This document shows positions 45,344 to 55,473 of a DNA stretch of 64,000 nucleotides, piece after piece. Both the position numbers and the translations under genes were made by a program. The stretch comes from Bacteroides clarus YIT 12056 (lineage in GTDB: Bacteria; Bacteroidota; Bacteroidia; Bacteroidales; Bacteroidaceae): contig NZ_FQWK01000002.1 in NCBI RefSeq assembly GCF_900129655.1, positions 124,001 through 188,000 on the forward strand, in the 5' to 3' direction. Below the pieces are notes generated by a model. It saw nothing but the letters and a program-made list of their open reading frames with translations. It did no database searches and was not told the DNA's origin. How positions within the stretch are numbered: the first letter of the stretch is position 1; each line of letters starts with the position of its first letter.

Positions 45344-47206
45344 TTAGTTGTTAACTTTTAAAGAATTTACAGTCAAGTCGTTGACTTTGCAACGCCCTTT
45401 ATCTACGGCAACGGAAACGGTAGTGTAAGGATGCTGTGGGAATACAAGGTTTGTCATGGCAAAACGTCCGTCACCCTCGAAAGCTTCGACGCTGCAACGG
45501 TCTACAAACAGACGCAGACGCAGCTTGGCTTCTGCCGGACAGGGAGCTACGGTTATGGCAGGGAAATCCTTATTGAAATCCGTAAGTCCGCTTGCAGTAC
45601 GGTCCATGCTGAATGTGGAGTTCTCCAAGTCGTAAGTCATCACAGTCCGTTCATCCTTATCATTGGACAGCGTAATGTATACTTTACCTGCCGAACGGGG
45701 AAGCAGCTCGAGATTAATCTCACAGATACCGCTGTTCTCGGCCGGAAGTTTTCGGGAAACCTTCTTTGTTCCGGCAGAAAAAGAGCCGTATTTCAACGCC
45801 TTGCCTGCACGCAATGCATTTACTTCCGGTGCAGGGGTTACGGCCAGGTAGAGCTCACCGTCACCGCCTTCGTACAATTCGATGTCGCGCGGCAATGTGT
45901 TGGCGCTGCGGAACTGTTTGGTAGGTACATTGTTGGCATATTGCCAGTTGCTCATCCAGGCAATCACGGTATGTCGCTTTTCGGGCGCATTGCTCCAGGA
46001 TACGGCGGCATAATGGTCTTTACCGTAATCCATCCATTTGGTTATTTCGGGCTTAGTATCGCAAGTAAAGGTCTTCCCGTCAAAGTCACCGACAAAATAC
46101 TGTGCCGCGCTTCCGCCGAAAGGTCCACCGGGATTGATATTGCAAATCAGTACCCATTTTGTACGGTCTGTTCCGCGAACGGGCAATTCCATGAGGTCCG
46201 GACACTCCCATACGCCATCCTGCGCGCCATATCCATGGCCGAAGCTGCTCTCCTTCGTCCAGTTCTTCAAATCGGGAGAGGAATATATCCACATTTCCTT
46301 TTCCAGAGCGGCCGCCAAAATAAGAATCCATTTACCGCTCTTCTCGTGCCAGAACATATTCGGGTCACGGCATTCCTTGTCGACGGCAATGATAGGATTG
46401 TTTTCATAGACATGGAAAGTCATTCCGTTGTCCAGACTATACGCAAGGCTTTGCATCTGGCTGGCTCCCGCCGAAGTATAAATGGCAATCACAGCTCCCT
46501 TTCCGAAACCTGCCGTATTATCCTTATCCACCACACTGCTACCGCTGAACACAGTGCCCAAGCCGTTGGGCTGTATGGCTACCGGATGATGCTGCCAGCT
46601 TATCAAGTCCTTGCTGGATGAATGTCCCCAGTTCATGTTGCCCCACATGGAGCCGTATGGGTTCCACTGGTAGTAGAGGTGGTATTCTCCGTCCTTGTAA
46701 AACATCCCGTTAGGATCGTTCATCCAGCCATAAAGGGGAGAATGGTGGTAAAGAGGACGAAATTCCTCACGGTTGGCATCATCAAACGTATCGGAGAGCT
46801 TCAGTTCTTTCCAACAGGCATCCGCCATGGCATCACGTACATTGGCACGGCTGTTGCCGGTATGAATATCGAAAGTTACCGTCTTGCCTTTATACTGCTC
46901 CAAATCAAACGGAACGAGGTAGTCGATACGGTTGACAGCCAGGCGAACCTGAAAACTCCGGTCTGTCTTATTGTTCACCAATACATTGACGGTAGCTTCG
47001 GGAGCAGCCTCTTCCACCGGTAGCAAAAGATACTTCTGCGGTTCCCGCACCTGCACCAAACTGTGGTTTGCACCCAGATAATGGATTTTCAGTCCGGCAG
47101 ACTGCGCCGCACAAATGCCGATATTCATTATTATAATAAGAGAAGTTAAAATAACCTTTCCCCAAAAAGGAAGAAGTGTTCTATGAGAGTAATGCTTCAT
47201 TTTCAA
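45344..47206 (-). CDS. GH32 fructanase, exo-type, with DUF4980 N-domain
   Basis: A 620-residue periplasmic or surface enzyme. The signal peptide ends near ICAAQ (about residue 35). A DUF4980 beta domain (about 38-140) precedes the five-bladed GH32 propeller (about 150-450) and the C-terminal beta-sandwich (about 460-615). The catalytic motifs are intact: nucleophile Asp164 in WMNDPNG, stabiliser Asp281 in ECRDP, acid/base Glu334 in WECPD. Such enzymes release fructose from the ends of levan or inulin, or hydrolyse sucrose. It leads the minus arm (GH32, MFS, kinase, sensor) and is divergent from susC. Confidence 0.95.
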   Translation of the reverse strand: MKMKHYSHRTLLPFWGKVILTSLIIIMNIGICAAQSAGLKIHYLGANHSLVQVREPQKYLLLPVEEAAPEATVNVLVNNKTDRSFQVRLAVNRIDYLVPFDLEQYKGKTVTFDIHTGNSRANVRDAMADACWKELKLSDTFDDANREEFRPLYHHSPLYGWMNDPNGMFYKDGEYHLYYQWNPYGSMWGNMNWGHSSSKDLISWQHHPVAIQPNGLGTVFSGSSVVDKDNTAGFGKGAVIAIYTSAGASQMQSLAYSLDNGMTFHVYENNPIIAVDKECRDPNMFWHEKSGKWILILAAALEKEMWIYSSPDLKNWTKESSFGHGYGAQDGVWECPDLMELPVRGTDRTKWVLICNINPGGPFGGSAAQYFVGDFDGKTFTCDTKPEITKWMDYGKDHYAAVSWSNAPEKRHTVIAWMSNWQYANNVPTKQFRSANTLPRDIELYEGGDGELYLAVTPAPEVNALRAGKALKYGSFSAGTKKVSRKLPAENSGICEINLELLPRSAGKVYITLSNDKDERTVMTYDLENSTFSMDRTASGLTDFNKDFPAITVAPCPAEAKLRLRLFVDRCSVEAFEGDGRFAMTNLVFPQHPYTTVSVAVDKGRCKVNDLTVNSLKVNN

Positions 47207-47252
47207 AATCAGGTATTAAATTTAATGTTTACTTTATGAACTCGCTCAATGC

Positions 47253-47276
47253 TCGGGAAAGCACATTGCAAAGAAA
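47253..47276 (-). promoter_or_regulatory. Candidate GH32-arm promoter and shared decamer
   Basis: On the minus strand TTTCTTTG (47276-47269) is a near match to the -7 box. Just downstream lies the inverse of TCGGGAAAGC (47253-47262), a decamer also found at 47451-47460 in the susC leader. No convincing -33 box was found. Confidence 0.4.
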
Positions 47277-47332
47277 AGGAATAAAAGCGAAAAGGGCTAA
47301 CACAAATGTTACAAATGCTGCTAAAAATGATA

Positions 47333-47348
47333 CCAGGCTATCTCCTGG
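47333..47348. promoter_or_regulatory. Small inverted repeat in the divergent fructan promoter region
   Basis: CCAGG (47333-47337) and CCTGG (47344-47348) flank 6 nt in the 301-nt gap between the GH32 and susC genes. It is close to midway between the two candidate start sites, a reasonable place for a shared regulator, but the dyad is short. A pair of ACAAATG words 9 nt apart (47302, 47311) lies beside it. The rest of the gap shows only the candidate promoters. Confidence 0.3.
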
Positions 47349-47427
47349 GCGCGGTCAGCCTCATATCATGAAACAAATTTCGCAGCATCCGTATCATTTT
47401 TTATAGCCTGTTTCAATACAAACCATT

Positions 47428-47460
47428 TACTTTGCAACATCAAAACATGATCGGGAAAGC
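47428..47460 (+). promoter_or_regulatory. Candidate susC promoter -7 region and shared decamer
   Basis: TTACTTTGCAAC places a one-base-short -7 box (TACTTTG, 47428-47434). TCGGGAAAGC (47451-47460) follows about 16 nt downstream. The leader to the susC ATG would be about 67 nt. Confidence 0.4.
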
Positions 47461-47507
47461 TGTTTTGAGAATTCACAAGATAACTGTTAACAATAAATTT
47501 ATAATGT

Positions 47508-50500
47508 ATGAGAAAACTTAGCATTATGATGTTCCTTTTAGGATTATGCGGTTTTGTCTATGCGCAAAACATCCAAATAAAGGGAACGGTAACTTCTGCT
47601 ACCGACAGCTACCCCATCATCGGGGCATCCGTTGTGGATAAGGCAGATAAAACCAACGGAACGATTACGGATATAGACGGCAACTTCACCCTCACCGTAA
47701 AGCCGGGCTCCGAAATCACTTTCTCTTATATAGGCTACCAAACACTGACCCTGAAAGCGGAAACATCCATGACCGTCATCATGCACGAGGATTCGGAAAT
47801 GTTACAGGAAGTAGTAGTAACCGGCTACACCACACAGCGCAAGGCCGACCTTACCGGTTCCATCTCCGTAGTGAGCATGGACGAGATAGCCAAGCAGAAC
47901 GAAAACAATCCGATGAAAGCCATGCAGGGGCGTGTACCGGGCATGAACATTACGGCCGACGGTAATCCGAGCGGCAGTACCACCATCCGTATTCGCGGCG
48001 TAGGTACGCTGAACAACAACGACCCGCTCTACATCATCGACGGCGTACCCACCAAAGGCGGTATGCACGAACTGAACGGCAGTGACATCGAATCCATACA
48101 GGTACTGAAGGATGCCGCTTCCGCCTCTATCTACGGTAGCCGCGCCGCCAACGGCGTCATCATCATTACCACAAAGAAAGGTAAAGAAGGGCAACTCAAG
48201 ATTAACTTTGATGCTTCCGTTTCCGCTTCCATGTACACCAACAAGCTGGAAGTGCTGAACGCCGAAGAATACGGCCGCGCCATGTGGCAAGCCTACGTGA
48301 ACGAAGGACAAGACCCGAACACCAACAACCTGGGCTACCTCTATGACTGGAGCTACGGCGCAAACGGTTACCCGCAACTCAACGGCATCAGCATGCGCAA
48401 GTATCTGGATGCCGCCGGCACAGTACCCGCCGCAGACACCGACTGGTTCGACCGTACCACACGCACAGGTATCATCCAACAATACAACGTATCCGTGAGC
48501 AACGGCTCGGAGAAAGGTTCTTCTTTCTTCTCCTTAGGATATTACAAGAATCTGGGTATCATCAAAGATACCGATTTCGACCGTATATCCGCCCGTATGA
48601 ATGCCGACTACAAGCTGATAGACAATCTGCTGACCGTAGGCGAGCACTTCACCGTAAACCGTACCAGCGAAGTGCAAGCTCCCGGCGGATTCCTGCAAAA
48701 CGTGCTGCAAGCCAATCCTTCACTACCGGTATATACTACCGAAGGTGAATTTGCCGGCCCCGTCAGCGGCTATCCCGACCGCGAAAATCCGGTAGCGCGC
48801 CTGCAACGCAATGCCGACAACCGCTACACATACTGGCGCATGTTCGGCGATGCATACGTCAACCTGAACCCGTTCAAGAACTTCAATCTCCGCTCTACGT
48901 TCGGCATAGACTACTCACAGAAGCAACAACGCATCTTTACCTATCCCATCACGGAAGGTAACGTAGCCAACGACAAGAATGCCATAGAAGCAAAGCAAGA
49001 GCATTGGACCAAATGGATGTGGAATGCCATCGCCACCTATAACATGGAAGTCGGCAAACACCGTGGAGACGTAATGTTGGGTGTGGAGCTGAACCGTGAG
49101 GACGATATACATTTCTCAGGTTACAAAGAAAACTTTTCCATCCTTACGCCCGACTATATGTGGCCGGATGCCGGTGTAGGCACGGCGCAGTCCTACGGTG
49201 CAGGCGAAGGTTACTCGCTGGTTTCTTTCTTCGGAAAGCTGAACTATACATACAACGACAAATATCTGCTGTCACTTACCGTACGTCGTGACGGTTCTTC
49301 GCGCTTCGGCAAGGACAACCGCTATGCCACCTTCCCGTCGGTTTCCGCCGGCTGGCGTCTCAGTCAGGAAGAATTCATGAAAGGCATCCAATGGCTGGAC
49401 GATTTGAAAATACGCGCGTCCTGGGGACAGACCGGTAATCAGGAAATCAGCAACAACGCCCGTTATACGATTTATGTGCCCAACTACGCCGGAACGGAAA
49501 ACGGCGGCGGAAGCTACGGAACTTCCTACGACATCACGGGAAGCAATGGCGGAAGTATTCTTCAATCCGGTTTCAAACGCGACCAACTCGGCAACAACGG
49601 TATCAAATGGGAAACTACCACACAAACCGACCTCGGTTTCGACTTTTCCCTTTTCGACCAGACACTGTACGGTTCGTTCGACTGGTACTATAAAAAGACG
49701 ACCGACATTCTGGTAGAAATGGCAGGCATCGCCACCATGGGTGAAGGAAGCAAGCAGTGGATTAATGCCGGTGAAATGGAAAACAAAGGTTTTGAACTGA
49801 ACTTAGGCTACCGCAACAGTACAAAATTCGGACTGAAGTACGACATCAATGCCAACCTCTCCTCTTACCGCAACAAAATCACCGCCTTGCCCGCCACGGT
49901 AGCGGCCAACGGAACTTTTGGTGGAAACGGCGTGGAAAGTGTGATAGGACACCCCAACGGGGCACAGGTAGGCTACGTAGCCGACGGCCTTTTCAAGTCA
50001 CAGGAAGAAATCGACAACCACGCCACTCAGGAAGGTGCAGGCTTGGGACGCATCCGCTGGCGCGACCTGGACGGCAACGGTATCATCAACGAGAAAGACC
50101 AGCAATGGATATTCGACCCTACGCCTGCTTTCAGCTACGGTATCAATATCTATTTGGAATATAAGAACTTCGACCTTACCATGTTCTGGCAAGGCGTGCA
50201 AGGAGTAGACATCATCAGTGATTTAAAGAAAGAAACCGACCTGTGGAGCGGCCTCAACATCGGCTTCCTGAACAAAGGCAAACGCGTACTCGATGCCTGG
50301 TCACCCGCCAATCCCGGTTCCGACATTCCGGCGCTTGCCCGTAACGACAGTAACAACGAGAAACGCGTATCCACCTATTATGTGGAGAACGGTTCATTCC
50401 TGAAACTGCGCAATCTGCAGGTAGGCTACAACGTACCGAAAGCATGGGCGGAGAAAATCCGCATGGAGCGCCTGCGCTTCTACCTCAGCGCGCAGAACCT

Positions 50501-50606
50501 GCTCACCATCAAGAGCAAAGATTTCACCGGAGTAGACCCGGAAAACGTGAACTACGGCTACCCCATTCCTTTGAATATCACTTTTGGCGTGAACGTCAGC
50601 TTTTAA
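47508..50606 (+). CDS. SusC/RagA family TonB-dependent fructan importer
   Basis: A 1032-residue outer-membrane transporter. Signal peptide MRKLSIMMFLLGLCGFVYAQ, CarboxypepD-regulatory-like domain (about 22-95, IKGTVTSATDSYPIIGASVV), TonB-box region and plug (SMDEIAKQNENNPMKAMQGR onward, SYGSRAANGVIIITTKKG), then a 22-strand barrel ending in Phe (GVNVSF). There is no N-terminal STN domain, so no anti-sigma signalling is expected. It imports fructo-oligosaccharides using TonB energy, capped by the SusD lipoprotein encoded 26 nt downstream. It is first in the plus arm and closest in context to BT1763. Confidence 0.95.
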   Translation: MRKLSIMMFLLGLCGFVYAQNIQIKGTVTSATDSYPIIGASVVDKADKTNGTITDIDGNFTLTVKPGSEITFSYIGYQTLTLKAETSMTVIMHEDSEMLQEVVVTGYTTQRKADLTGSISVVSMDEIAKQNENNPMKAMQGRVPGMNITADGNPSGSTTIRIRGVGTLNNNDPLYIIDGVPTKGGMHELNGSDIESIQVLKDAASASIYGSRAANGVIIITTKKGKEGQLKINFDASVSASMYTNKLEVLNAEEYGRAMWQAYVNEGQDPNTNNLGYLYDWSYGANGYPQLNGISMRKYLDAAGTVPAADTDWFDRTTRTGIIQQYNVSVSNGSEKGSSFFSLGYYKNLGIIKDTDFDRISARMNADYKLIDNLLTVGEHFTVNRTSEVQAPGGFLQNVLQANPSLPVYTTEGEFAGPVSGYPDRENPVARLQRNADNRYTYWRMFGDAYVNLNPFKNFNLRSTFGIDYSQKQQRIFTYPITEGNVANDKNAIEAKQEHWTKWMWNAIATYNMEVGKHRGDVMLGVELNREDDIHFSGYKENFSILTPDYMWPDAGVGTAQSYGAGEGYSLVSFFGKLNYTYNDKYLLSLTVRRDGSSRFGKDNRYATFPSVSAGWRLSQEEFMKGIQWLDDLKIRASWGQTGNQEISNNARYTIYVPNYAGTENGGGSYGTSYDITGSNGGSILQSGFKRDQLGNNGIKWETTTQTDLGFDFSLFDQTLYGSFDWYYKKTTDILVEMAGIATMGEGSKQWINAGEMENKGFELNLGYRNSTKFGLKYDINANLSSYRNKITALPATVAANGTFGGNGVESVIGHPNGAQVGYVADGLFKSQEEIDNHATQEGAGLGRIRWRDLDGNGIINEKDQQWIFDPTPAFSYGINIYLEYKNFDLTMFWQGVQGVDIISDLKKETDLWSGLNIGFLNKGKRVLDAWSPANPGSDIPALARNDSNNEKRVSTYYVENGSFLKLRNLQVGYNVPKAWAEKIRMERLRFYLSAQNLLTIKSKDFTGVDPENVNYGYPIPLNITFGVNVSF

Positions 50607-50632
50607 TACAATGAACAACAAATAGAAAGACC

Positions 50633-52378
50633 ATGAAGAATTTAGTATATACCCTTATCTTCGGACTCGCATGGATATGCACCGGATGCTCCGACTTCCT
50701 GGAAAGCCAGACACCGCAGGGAAGTGTGGACGAAGAACAACTGCAAGACCCGGCTTATATAGACAACCTGGTGATTTCGGCATACGCCGTATGGATCAGC
50801 GCCGAGGATATCAACTCCTCTTTCTCCTTATGGAACTACGATGTCCGCTCGGATGACGCTTACAAAGGCGGCAACGGTACGGAAGACGGCGATGTGTTTC
50901 ACGCGTTGGAAACCTCGCAAGGTATCATGACCACCGCATGGAACATCAGCGACATCTGGCAACGGTTATACAACAGCATCTCACGCGTAAACATGGCTTT
51001 AAAATCTCTGAACGGGATGGACGAAACCACCTACCCGGAAAAGCAGCAGCGTATCGCGGAAATGCGTTTCCTGCGCGGACACGGACATTTCCTGCTGAAA
51101 CAGCTTTTCAAGAAGATAGTCATAGCCAATGATGAGACGCTGGATCAGGAAGGTTATAACAACTTGTCCAACGATGTCTATACCAACGACGAGAGCTGGG
51201 CGGAGATAGCCGGAGACTTTGAGTTCGCCTACAAGAACCTGCCGGTTACCCAAGAGGACAAAGGACGCCCTACCCGTGCTGCCGCTGCGGCTTATCTGGC
51301 AAAAACATATCTGTACAAAGCATACCGTCAGGACGACGATGCCACCAACGAAGTAACTTCCATTAATGCGGAAGACCTTCTTCAAGTGGTGAAATACACG
51401 GACAAGAGCATCATGAGCGCAGGCGGCTATGGTCTGGAACCGGATTTTCACAACAACTTCCGTCCTGAACCGGAATATGAAAACGGTGTGGAATCTCTGT
51501 GGGCCATGCAATACTCCATGAACGACGGAACAAAGAACGGTAACTGTAACTGGTCCAACGGTCTGATTGTACCCAATATTCCGGGTGTGACAGACGGCGG
51601 TACCGACTTCTACAAACCCAGTCAGAACTTGGTAAACGCTTTCCGTACCGATGCCGGCGGACATCCGTTATTCGACAGCTTCAACACCAAGAACTACGAC
51701 AAGGCCGAGGACAACGCCGACCCGCGTCTGTTCCTCACGGTAGGTATGCCGGAGTTTCCTTACGAATTCAACACCAAATACATGATGAAGAAAAACAATA
51801 CATGGAGCCGTAGCGGCGGTCTGTACGGCTATAACGTCACCCTGAAACAGAACGTAGACCCCGACGGCGGTTATCTGGTGAAAGGTAGTTATTGGGGCAC
51901 GCCTATGAACCACATCGTACTGCGCTATGCCGACGTATTGCTGATGCGTGCCGAGGCTCTGATTCAACTGAACGACGGCCGGATCGAAGAAGCCGTAAGC
52001 CTGATAAACGAAGTACGCAGCCGTGCCGGTCAGAGCGTTACCGCAAGTACCAGTGTGATAAAGAATTATGCCGAGGACTATGGCGTAAAGATTAAGGTAG
52101 AGCCTTACAACGGTACATACAGCCAAACCGATGCCTTGAAAATGCTGAAGTTCGAGCGTCGTGTGGAACTTGCCATGGAGTGCGACCGCTTCTTCGACCT
52201 CGTACGCTGGGGTGAAGCGGCCGAAGTACTGAACAAGTACTATGCCGAAGAAGCAGCCGATTGCAGTATCTACTCCAACGCCTCGTTTACCAAAAACAAA
52301 AACGAGTACCTGCCCATACCGTTTGCGCAAATCAGTGCCAGCAACGGAAGATATGTACAGAACTGCGGCAACTGGTAA
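50633..52378 (+). CDS. SusD/RagB family nutrient-binding lipoprotein
   Basis: A 581-residue surface lipoprotein with lipobox CTGC (MKNLVYTLIFGLAWICTGCS). The helical TPR-like SusD fold is visible: AEMRFLRGHGHFLLKQLF (the conserved RFLRA-type helix), AAAAYLAKTYLYKAY, and the C-terminal FERRVELAMECDRFFDLVRW typical of the family. It binds imported glycan and forms the lid of the SusC barrel. It sits 26 nt after susC and 49 nt before the DUF4960 gene. Confidence 0.95.
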   Translation: MKNLVYTLIFGLAWICTGCSDFLESQTPQGSVDEEQLQDPAYIDNLVISAYAVWISAEDINSSFSLWNYDVRSDDAYKGGNGTEDGDVFHALETSQGIMTTAWNISDIWQRLYNSISRVNMALKSLNGMDETTYPEKQQRIAEMRFLRGHGHFLLKQLFKKIVIANDETLDQEGYNNLSNDVYTNDESWAEIAGDFEFAYKNLPVTQEDKGRPTRAAAAAYLAKTYLYKAYRQDDDATNEVTSINAEDLLQVVKYTDKSIMSAGGYGLEPDFHNNFRPEPEYENGVESLWAMQYSMNDGTKNGNCNWSNGLIVPNIPGVTDGGTDFYKPSQNLVNAFRTDAGGHPLFDSFNTKNYDKAEDNADPRLFLTVGMPEFPYEFNTKYMMKKNNTWSRSGGLYGYNVTLKQNVDPDGGYLVKGSYWGTPMNHIVLRYADVLLMRAEALIQLNDGRIEEAVSLINEVRSRAGQSVTASTSVIKNYAEDYGVKIKVEPYNGTYSQTDALKMLKFERRVELAMECDRFFDLVRWGEAAEVLNKYYAEEAADCSIYSNASFTKNKNEYLPIPFAQISASNGRYVQNCGNW

Positions 52379-52427
52379 CTCCCCTGCGGGAATGGAAACA
52401 TCGTTTTACCTTCAAAAACAGAAAAGA

Positions 52428-53834
52428 ATGAAATCAATCCTGAATATATTTAACCTGTCTTTCCTCACAGCCATCCTATTATTGGCTACGGGATGCAGCG
52501 ATGACAACAGCAGCGCGCTCAGACTGAACGAAGACACCGCCATCAAATCCTTTGCGCTGGACAACTACTCCGGCGCCATCGACCCTCAAAAAGAGACTAT
52601 CACCATCACCCTGCCGGAAGACTACGATATGGCGGCAATGACAGTGACCGACATACAACTGCCGGCAGGCGCCGAGGCGACCCTCAAACAGGGAGATGTG
52701 CTGAATCTGAACATGACGCAGACTGTAAAAGTAGCCAATGGCAACGTATTCCAGCAATACGTCATCCAAACGAGATACGATGAAGCGCGGATTCTGACAT
52801 TCCAACTGAATGATATGTATAGCGGCATCATCGACCAGCAAAACCAGAACATTCTGGTTCAGGTACCGGCTTCCGCCGATATAACGAAGCTCGTCCCCAC
52901 CTACACCGCCACCGAAGGAGCCATCGTAGCCCCTGCCGGAGGAACCGCCATGGATTTCAGCCGTCCGGTAGACTTCATCGTATCCAACAATATGGCATCG
53001 GCTGTCTATACCGTAAAGGTACTCACACCCGCAGGCAAGCCGGCAGCGGTTTATGCAGGCCTCGCTTCCACCATCGAAGGACTGAACCCCGAAGAGAAAG
53101 AAGCGGCGACGTGGATGCTGTTCAATGTGAAAGACGCGCAATATGTTTCTTTCAGCGACATAGCGTCAGGCAACGCGGATTTAAGTGAATGTAAGGTGTT
53201 GTGGTGGCATTTCCATGCAGACGCCACCATCGATGATATGAACAAGTTCGAAACGGCTGCTCCGGCCGCCTTGTCTGCTGCCGATGCGATTAAAACACGT
53301 TATGAGCAGGGCATGAACCTGTTATTGACACGGTACGCCACTTTCTACGCCGTCAATCTGGGAGCGTCCAAAGACAATAAGAATCCCAACAACTGCTGGC
53401 TCGGACACACGGAAGCCGAACCCGAAATCACCGCAGAGCCGTGGAGTTTCTTTATACAAGGACATGAAAATCACCCTGCCTATCAAGGTATACACGAAGG
53501 TAATGCCGTATATACCTGCGGTAAGGGCTACGGAATCACCAACACTACCGCTCAATGGCATTTACGCTCGCAAGATGGAGCGAACCCTTGGGGAGATTAC
53601 AACGATGAGGCCGACTGGTCTCGGAAACATGGCGGCCAAGCCTTAGGTTACGGTGGCGACGGAGCTATCGTGGTTTGGGAATATCCGGCCGACGGCGGCA
53701 AGGGCGGCGTCTTCTGCATCGGTTCCGGTTGCTACGACTGGTATTCGGAAGGCATCGACACATCCAAAGACCCATACCACGGCAATGTAGCCAAGTTCAC
53801 GAAAAATGCAATCGATTATCTAACCGGTAAATAA
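52428..53834 (+). CDS. Surface glycan-binding lipoprotein with DUF4960 domain
   Basis: ATG 52428 gives 468 residues with lipobox ATGC (about residue 23); upstream in-frame starts lie inside susD. After two beta-rich modules (about 35-200) the C-terminal half is a DUF4960 domain (about 205-468): ATWMLFNVKDAQYVSFSDIA, KVLWWHFHADATID, ENHPAYQGIHEGNAVYTCGK, and a final AIDYLTGK. Position and domain match BT1761, a surface fructan-binding protein of the levan locus. It probably holds long fructan at the surface for the endo-enzyme. The same domain recurs in the 55474 gene. The next gene starts 13 nt later. Confidence 0.88.
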   Translation: MKSILNIFNLSFLTAILLLATGCSDDNSSALRLNEDTAIKSFALDNYSGAIDPQKETITITLPEDYDMAAMTVTDIQLPAGAEATLKQGDVLNLNMTQTVKVANGNVFQQYVIQTRYDEARILTFQLNDMYSGIIDQQNQNILVQVPASADITKLVPTYTATEGAIVAPAGGTAMDFSRPVDFIVSNNMASAVYTVKVLTPAGKPAAVYAGLASTIEGLNPEEKEAATWMLFNVKDAQYVSFSDIASGNADLSECKVLWWHFHADATIDDMNKFETAAPAALSAADAIKTRYEQGMNLLLTRYATFYAVNLGASKDNKNPNNCWLGHTEAEPEITAEPWSFFIQGHENHPAYQGIHEGNAVYTCGKGYGITNTTAQWHLRSQDGANPWGDYNDEADWSRKHGGQALGYGGDGAIVVWEYPADGGKGGVFCIGSGCYDWYSEGIDTSKDPYHGNVAKFTKNAIDYLTGK

Positions 53835-53847
53835 AGACTGACATACA

Positions 53848-55431
53848 ATGAAAACAATGATATACACACTTGCATACGCCGCGCTGCTGGGTACAACCCT
53901 CGGCAGTTGCAACGACGATAACGCTCCCGTGCTCACCCAAAAGGACTGGGACAACACCGCCACTTATTTCGAGCCGACCGATGAAAACATGTTCGGCACT
54001 TACTACAAACCGCAACTGGGCTACGTGGGCGACCCCATGCCGTTCTACGACCCGCAAGCCGGTGACTTCAAAATAATGTACTTACAGGAGTACCGCCCCA
54101 ATCAGACCACTTACCACCCGTTTTGGGCGGTAAGTACCAAAGACGGCGGCAGTTACACCTCATTGGGTGAACTTATCCCCACCGGAACGGAAGAGGAGCT
54201 CGACGCGGCCTTAGGTACAGGCTGTACGTTCTATGATGAAGCCAATAAGCTATATTATACCTATTACACCGGACACACAGCCGACACCGAAGTCGTGATG
54301 CGGGCCACTTCCACCGATTTCAAGACGTGGAGCAAAGACCGTACTTTCTTCCTGCCCGGCAGCAATGACGGTTACAGCCGGAAAGACTTCCGCGACCCTT
54401 TCATCTTCGAAAGCGAGAGTGGCAAATATCACATGATCGTATCCACTAAGAAAGACGGTATAGGAGTACTCGCCGAGTACACTTCCACCGACTTGAAAAC
54501 ATGGGAACACGCGGGCGTATTCATGCCGATGCACTGGGGCGCCGACCGCTTCTACGAATGTGCCGATGTATTCAAGATGGGCGACTGGTGGTACCTCGTG
54601 TATTCCGACCAGAATGCCGTATCACGCAAGGTATGCTACTTCAAAGGCGGCACGCTGGACGAACTGAAACAAATGACCGCCGCACCTACTTTCCCCGACA
54701 ACAAAGAGGGTGTGCTCGACTCCCGTGCCTTCTATGCCGGAAAAACGGCAAGCAACGGAACCGACCGTTACATTTGGGGCTGGTGTCCCACCCGTGCCGG
54801 CAATGACAATACGGCTGTCGGCGCTGCTCCTGCCGAACCCGAGTGGGCGGGTAATCTTGTGATGCATAAGATTATCCAGCATGAAGACGGCACGCTCTCA
54901 TTAGGATATGTAGACGGAATTCTGAACAAGTACACCGACAACACCGCACTGAAAGTAATGGCGCAAAGTGAAACCGGTGTAGCCGAGAGTAACGGCAACT
55001 ATACGCTCAGCGGTGATGCCTACGTACTTTTCAACCGCCTGAAGGTACACAACAAGCTTACATTTACCGTAACAGCCTCAAGTAACGAAGATATATTCGG
55101 TATTTCCCTGGTACGCGGCACAAACTCTGGGAAATACTACTCCCTTATCATCAATCCGGAAGACAACAACAGCAACCGCAAAATCAACTTCGAGCAGAAA
55201 GGGAAGGAAGGCATGGGATTCATCGCAGGAATAGACAGCTACAAATTTCCCGTTCCCGCCGATAATATTTATCATGTCACTATCTGCACGGACAATTCCG
55301 TATGTACCGTCTACATCAACGAGAACGTGGCATACACCAACCGCATCTACGGCATACAGAAAAATTGCTGGTCGTTAGACTCTTATGCGGGCAGCATACA
55401 GGTGAGCGACATAAAAGTGAGCTGCTACTAA
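53848..55431 (+). CDS. GH32 endo-levanase-like surface lipoprotein
   Basis: A 527-residue lipoprotein (lipobox LGSC, Cys21). The GH32 propeller lies at about 45-370 and a beta-sandwich at about 375-527. The usual WMNDPNG is replaced by YVGDPMPFYDP; Asp62 should be the nucleophile. RDP (182-184) and YECAD (Glu237) supply the stabiliser and acid/base. This motif variant and gene position fit BT1760, a surface endo-levanase acting on beta-2,6 fructan. Levan is therefore the likelier target, but inulin is not excluded. The stop codon directly abuts the next open frame. Confidence 0.9.
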   Translation: MKTMIYTLAYAALLGTTLGSCNDDNAPVLTQKDWDNTATYFEPTDENMFGTYYKPQLGYVGDPMPFYDPQAGDFKIMYLQEYRPNQTTYHPFWAVSTKDGGSYTSLGELIPTGTEEELDAALGTGCTFYDEANKLYYTYYTGHTADTEVVMRATSTDFKTWSKDRTFFLPGSNDGYSRKDFRDPFIFESESGKYHMIVSTKKDGIGVLAEYTSTDLKTWEHAGVFMPMHWGADRFYECADVFKMGDWWYLVYSDQNAVSRKVCYFKGGTLDELKQMTAAPTFPDNKEGVLDSRAFYAGKTASNGTDRYIWGWCPTRAGNDNTAVGAAPAEPEWAGNLVMHKIIQHEDGTLSLGYVDGILNKYTDNTALKVMAQSETGVAESNGNYTLSGDAYVLFNRLKVHNKLTFTVTASSNEDIFGISLVRGTNSGKYYSLIINPEDNNSNRKINFEQKGKEGMGFIAGIDSYKFPVPADNIYHVTICTDNSVCTVYINENVAYTNRIYGIQKNCWSLDSYAGSIQVSDIKVSCY

Positions 55432-55473
55432 ATGGAAAACAAAAGAATACCAATACTAAAAAGAACAAATATC

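Noticed and set aside
55432..55473. Start of the fimbrillin-DUF4960 protein at 55432
   Set aside because: It would put 14 charged residues before the signal peptide; ATG 55474 gives a normal lipoprotein signal.
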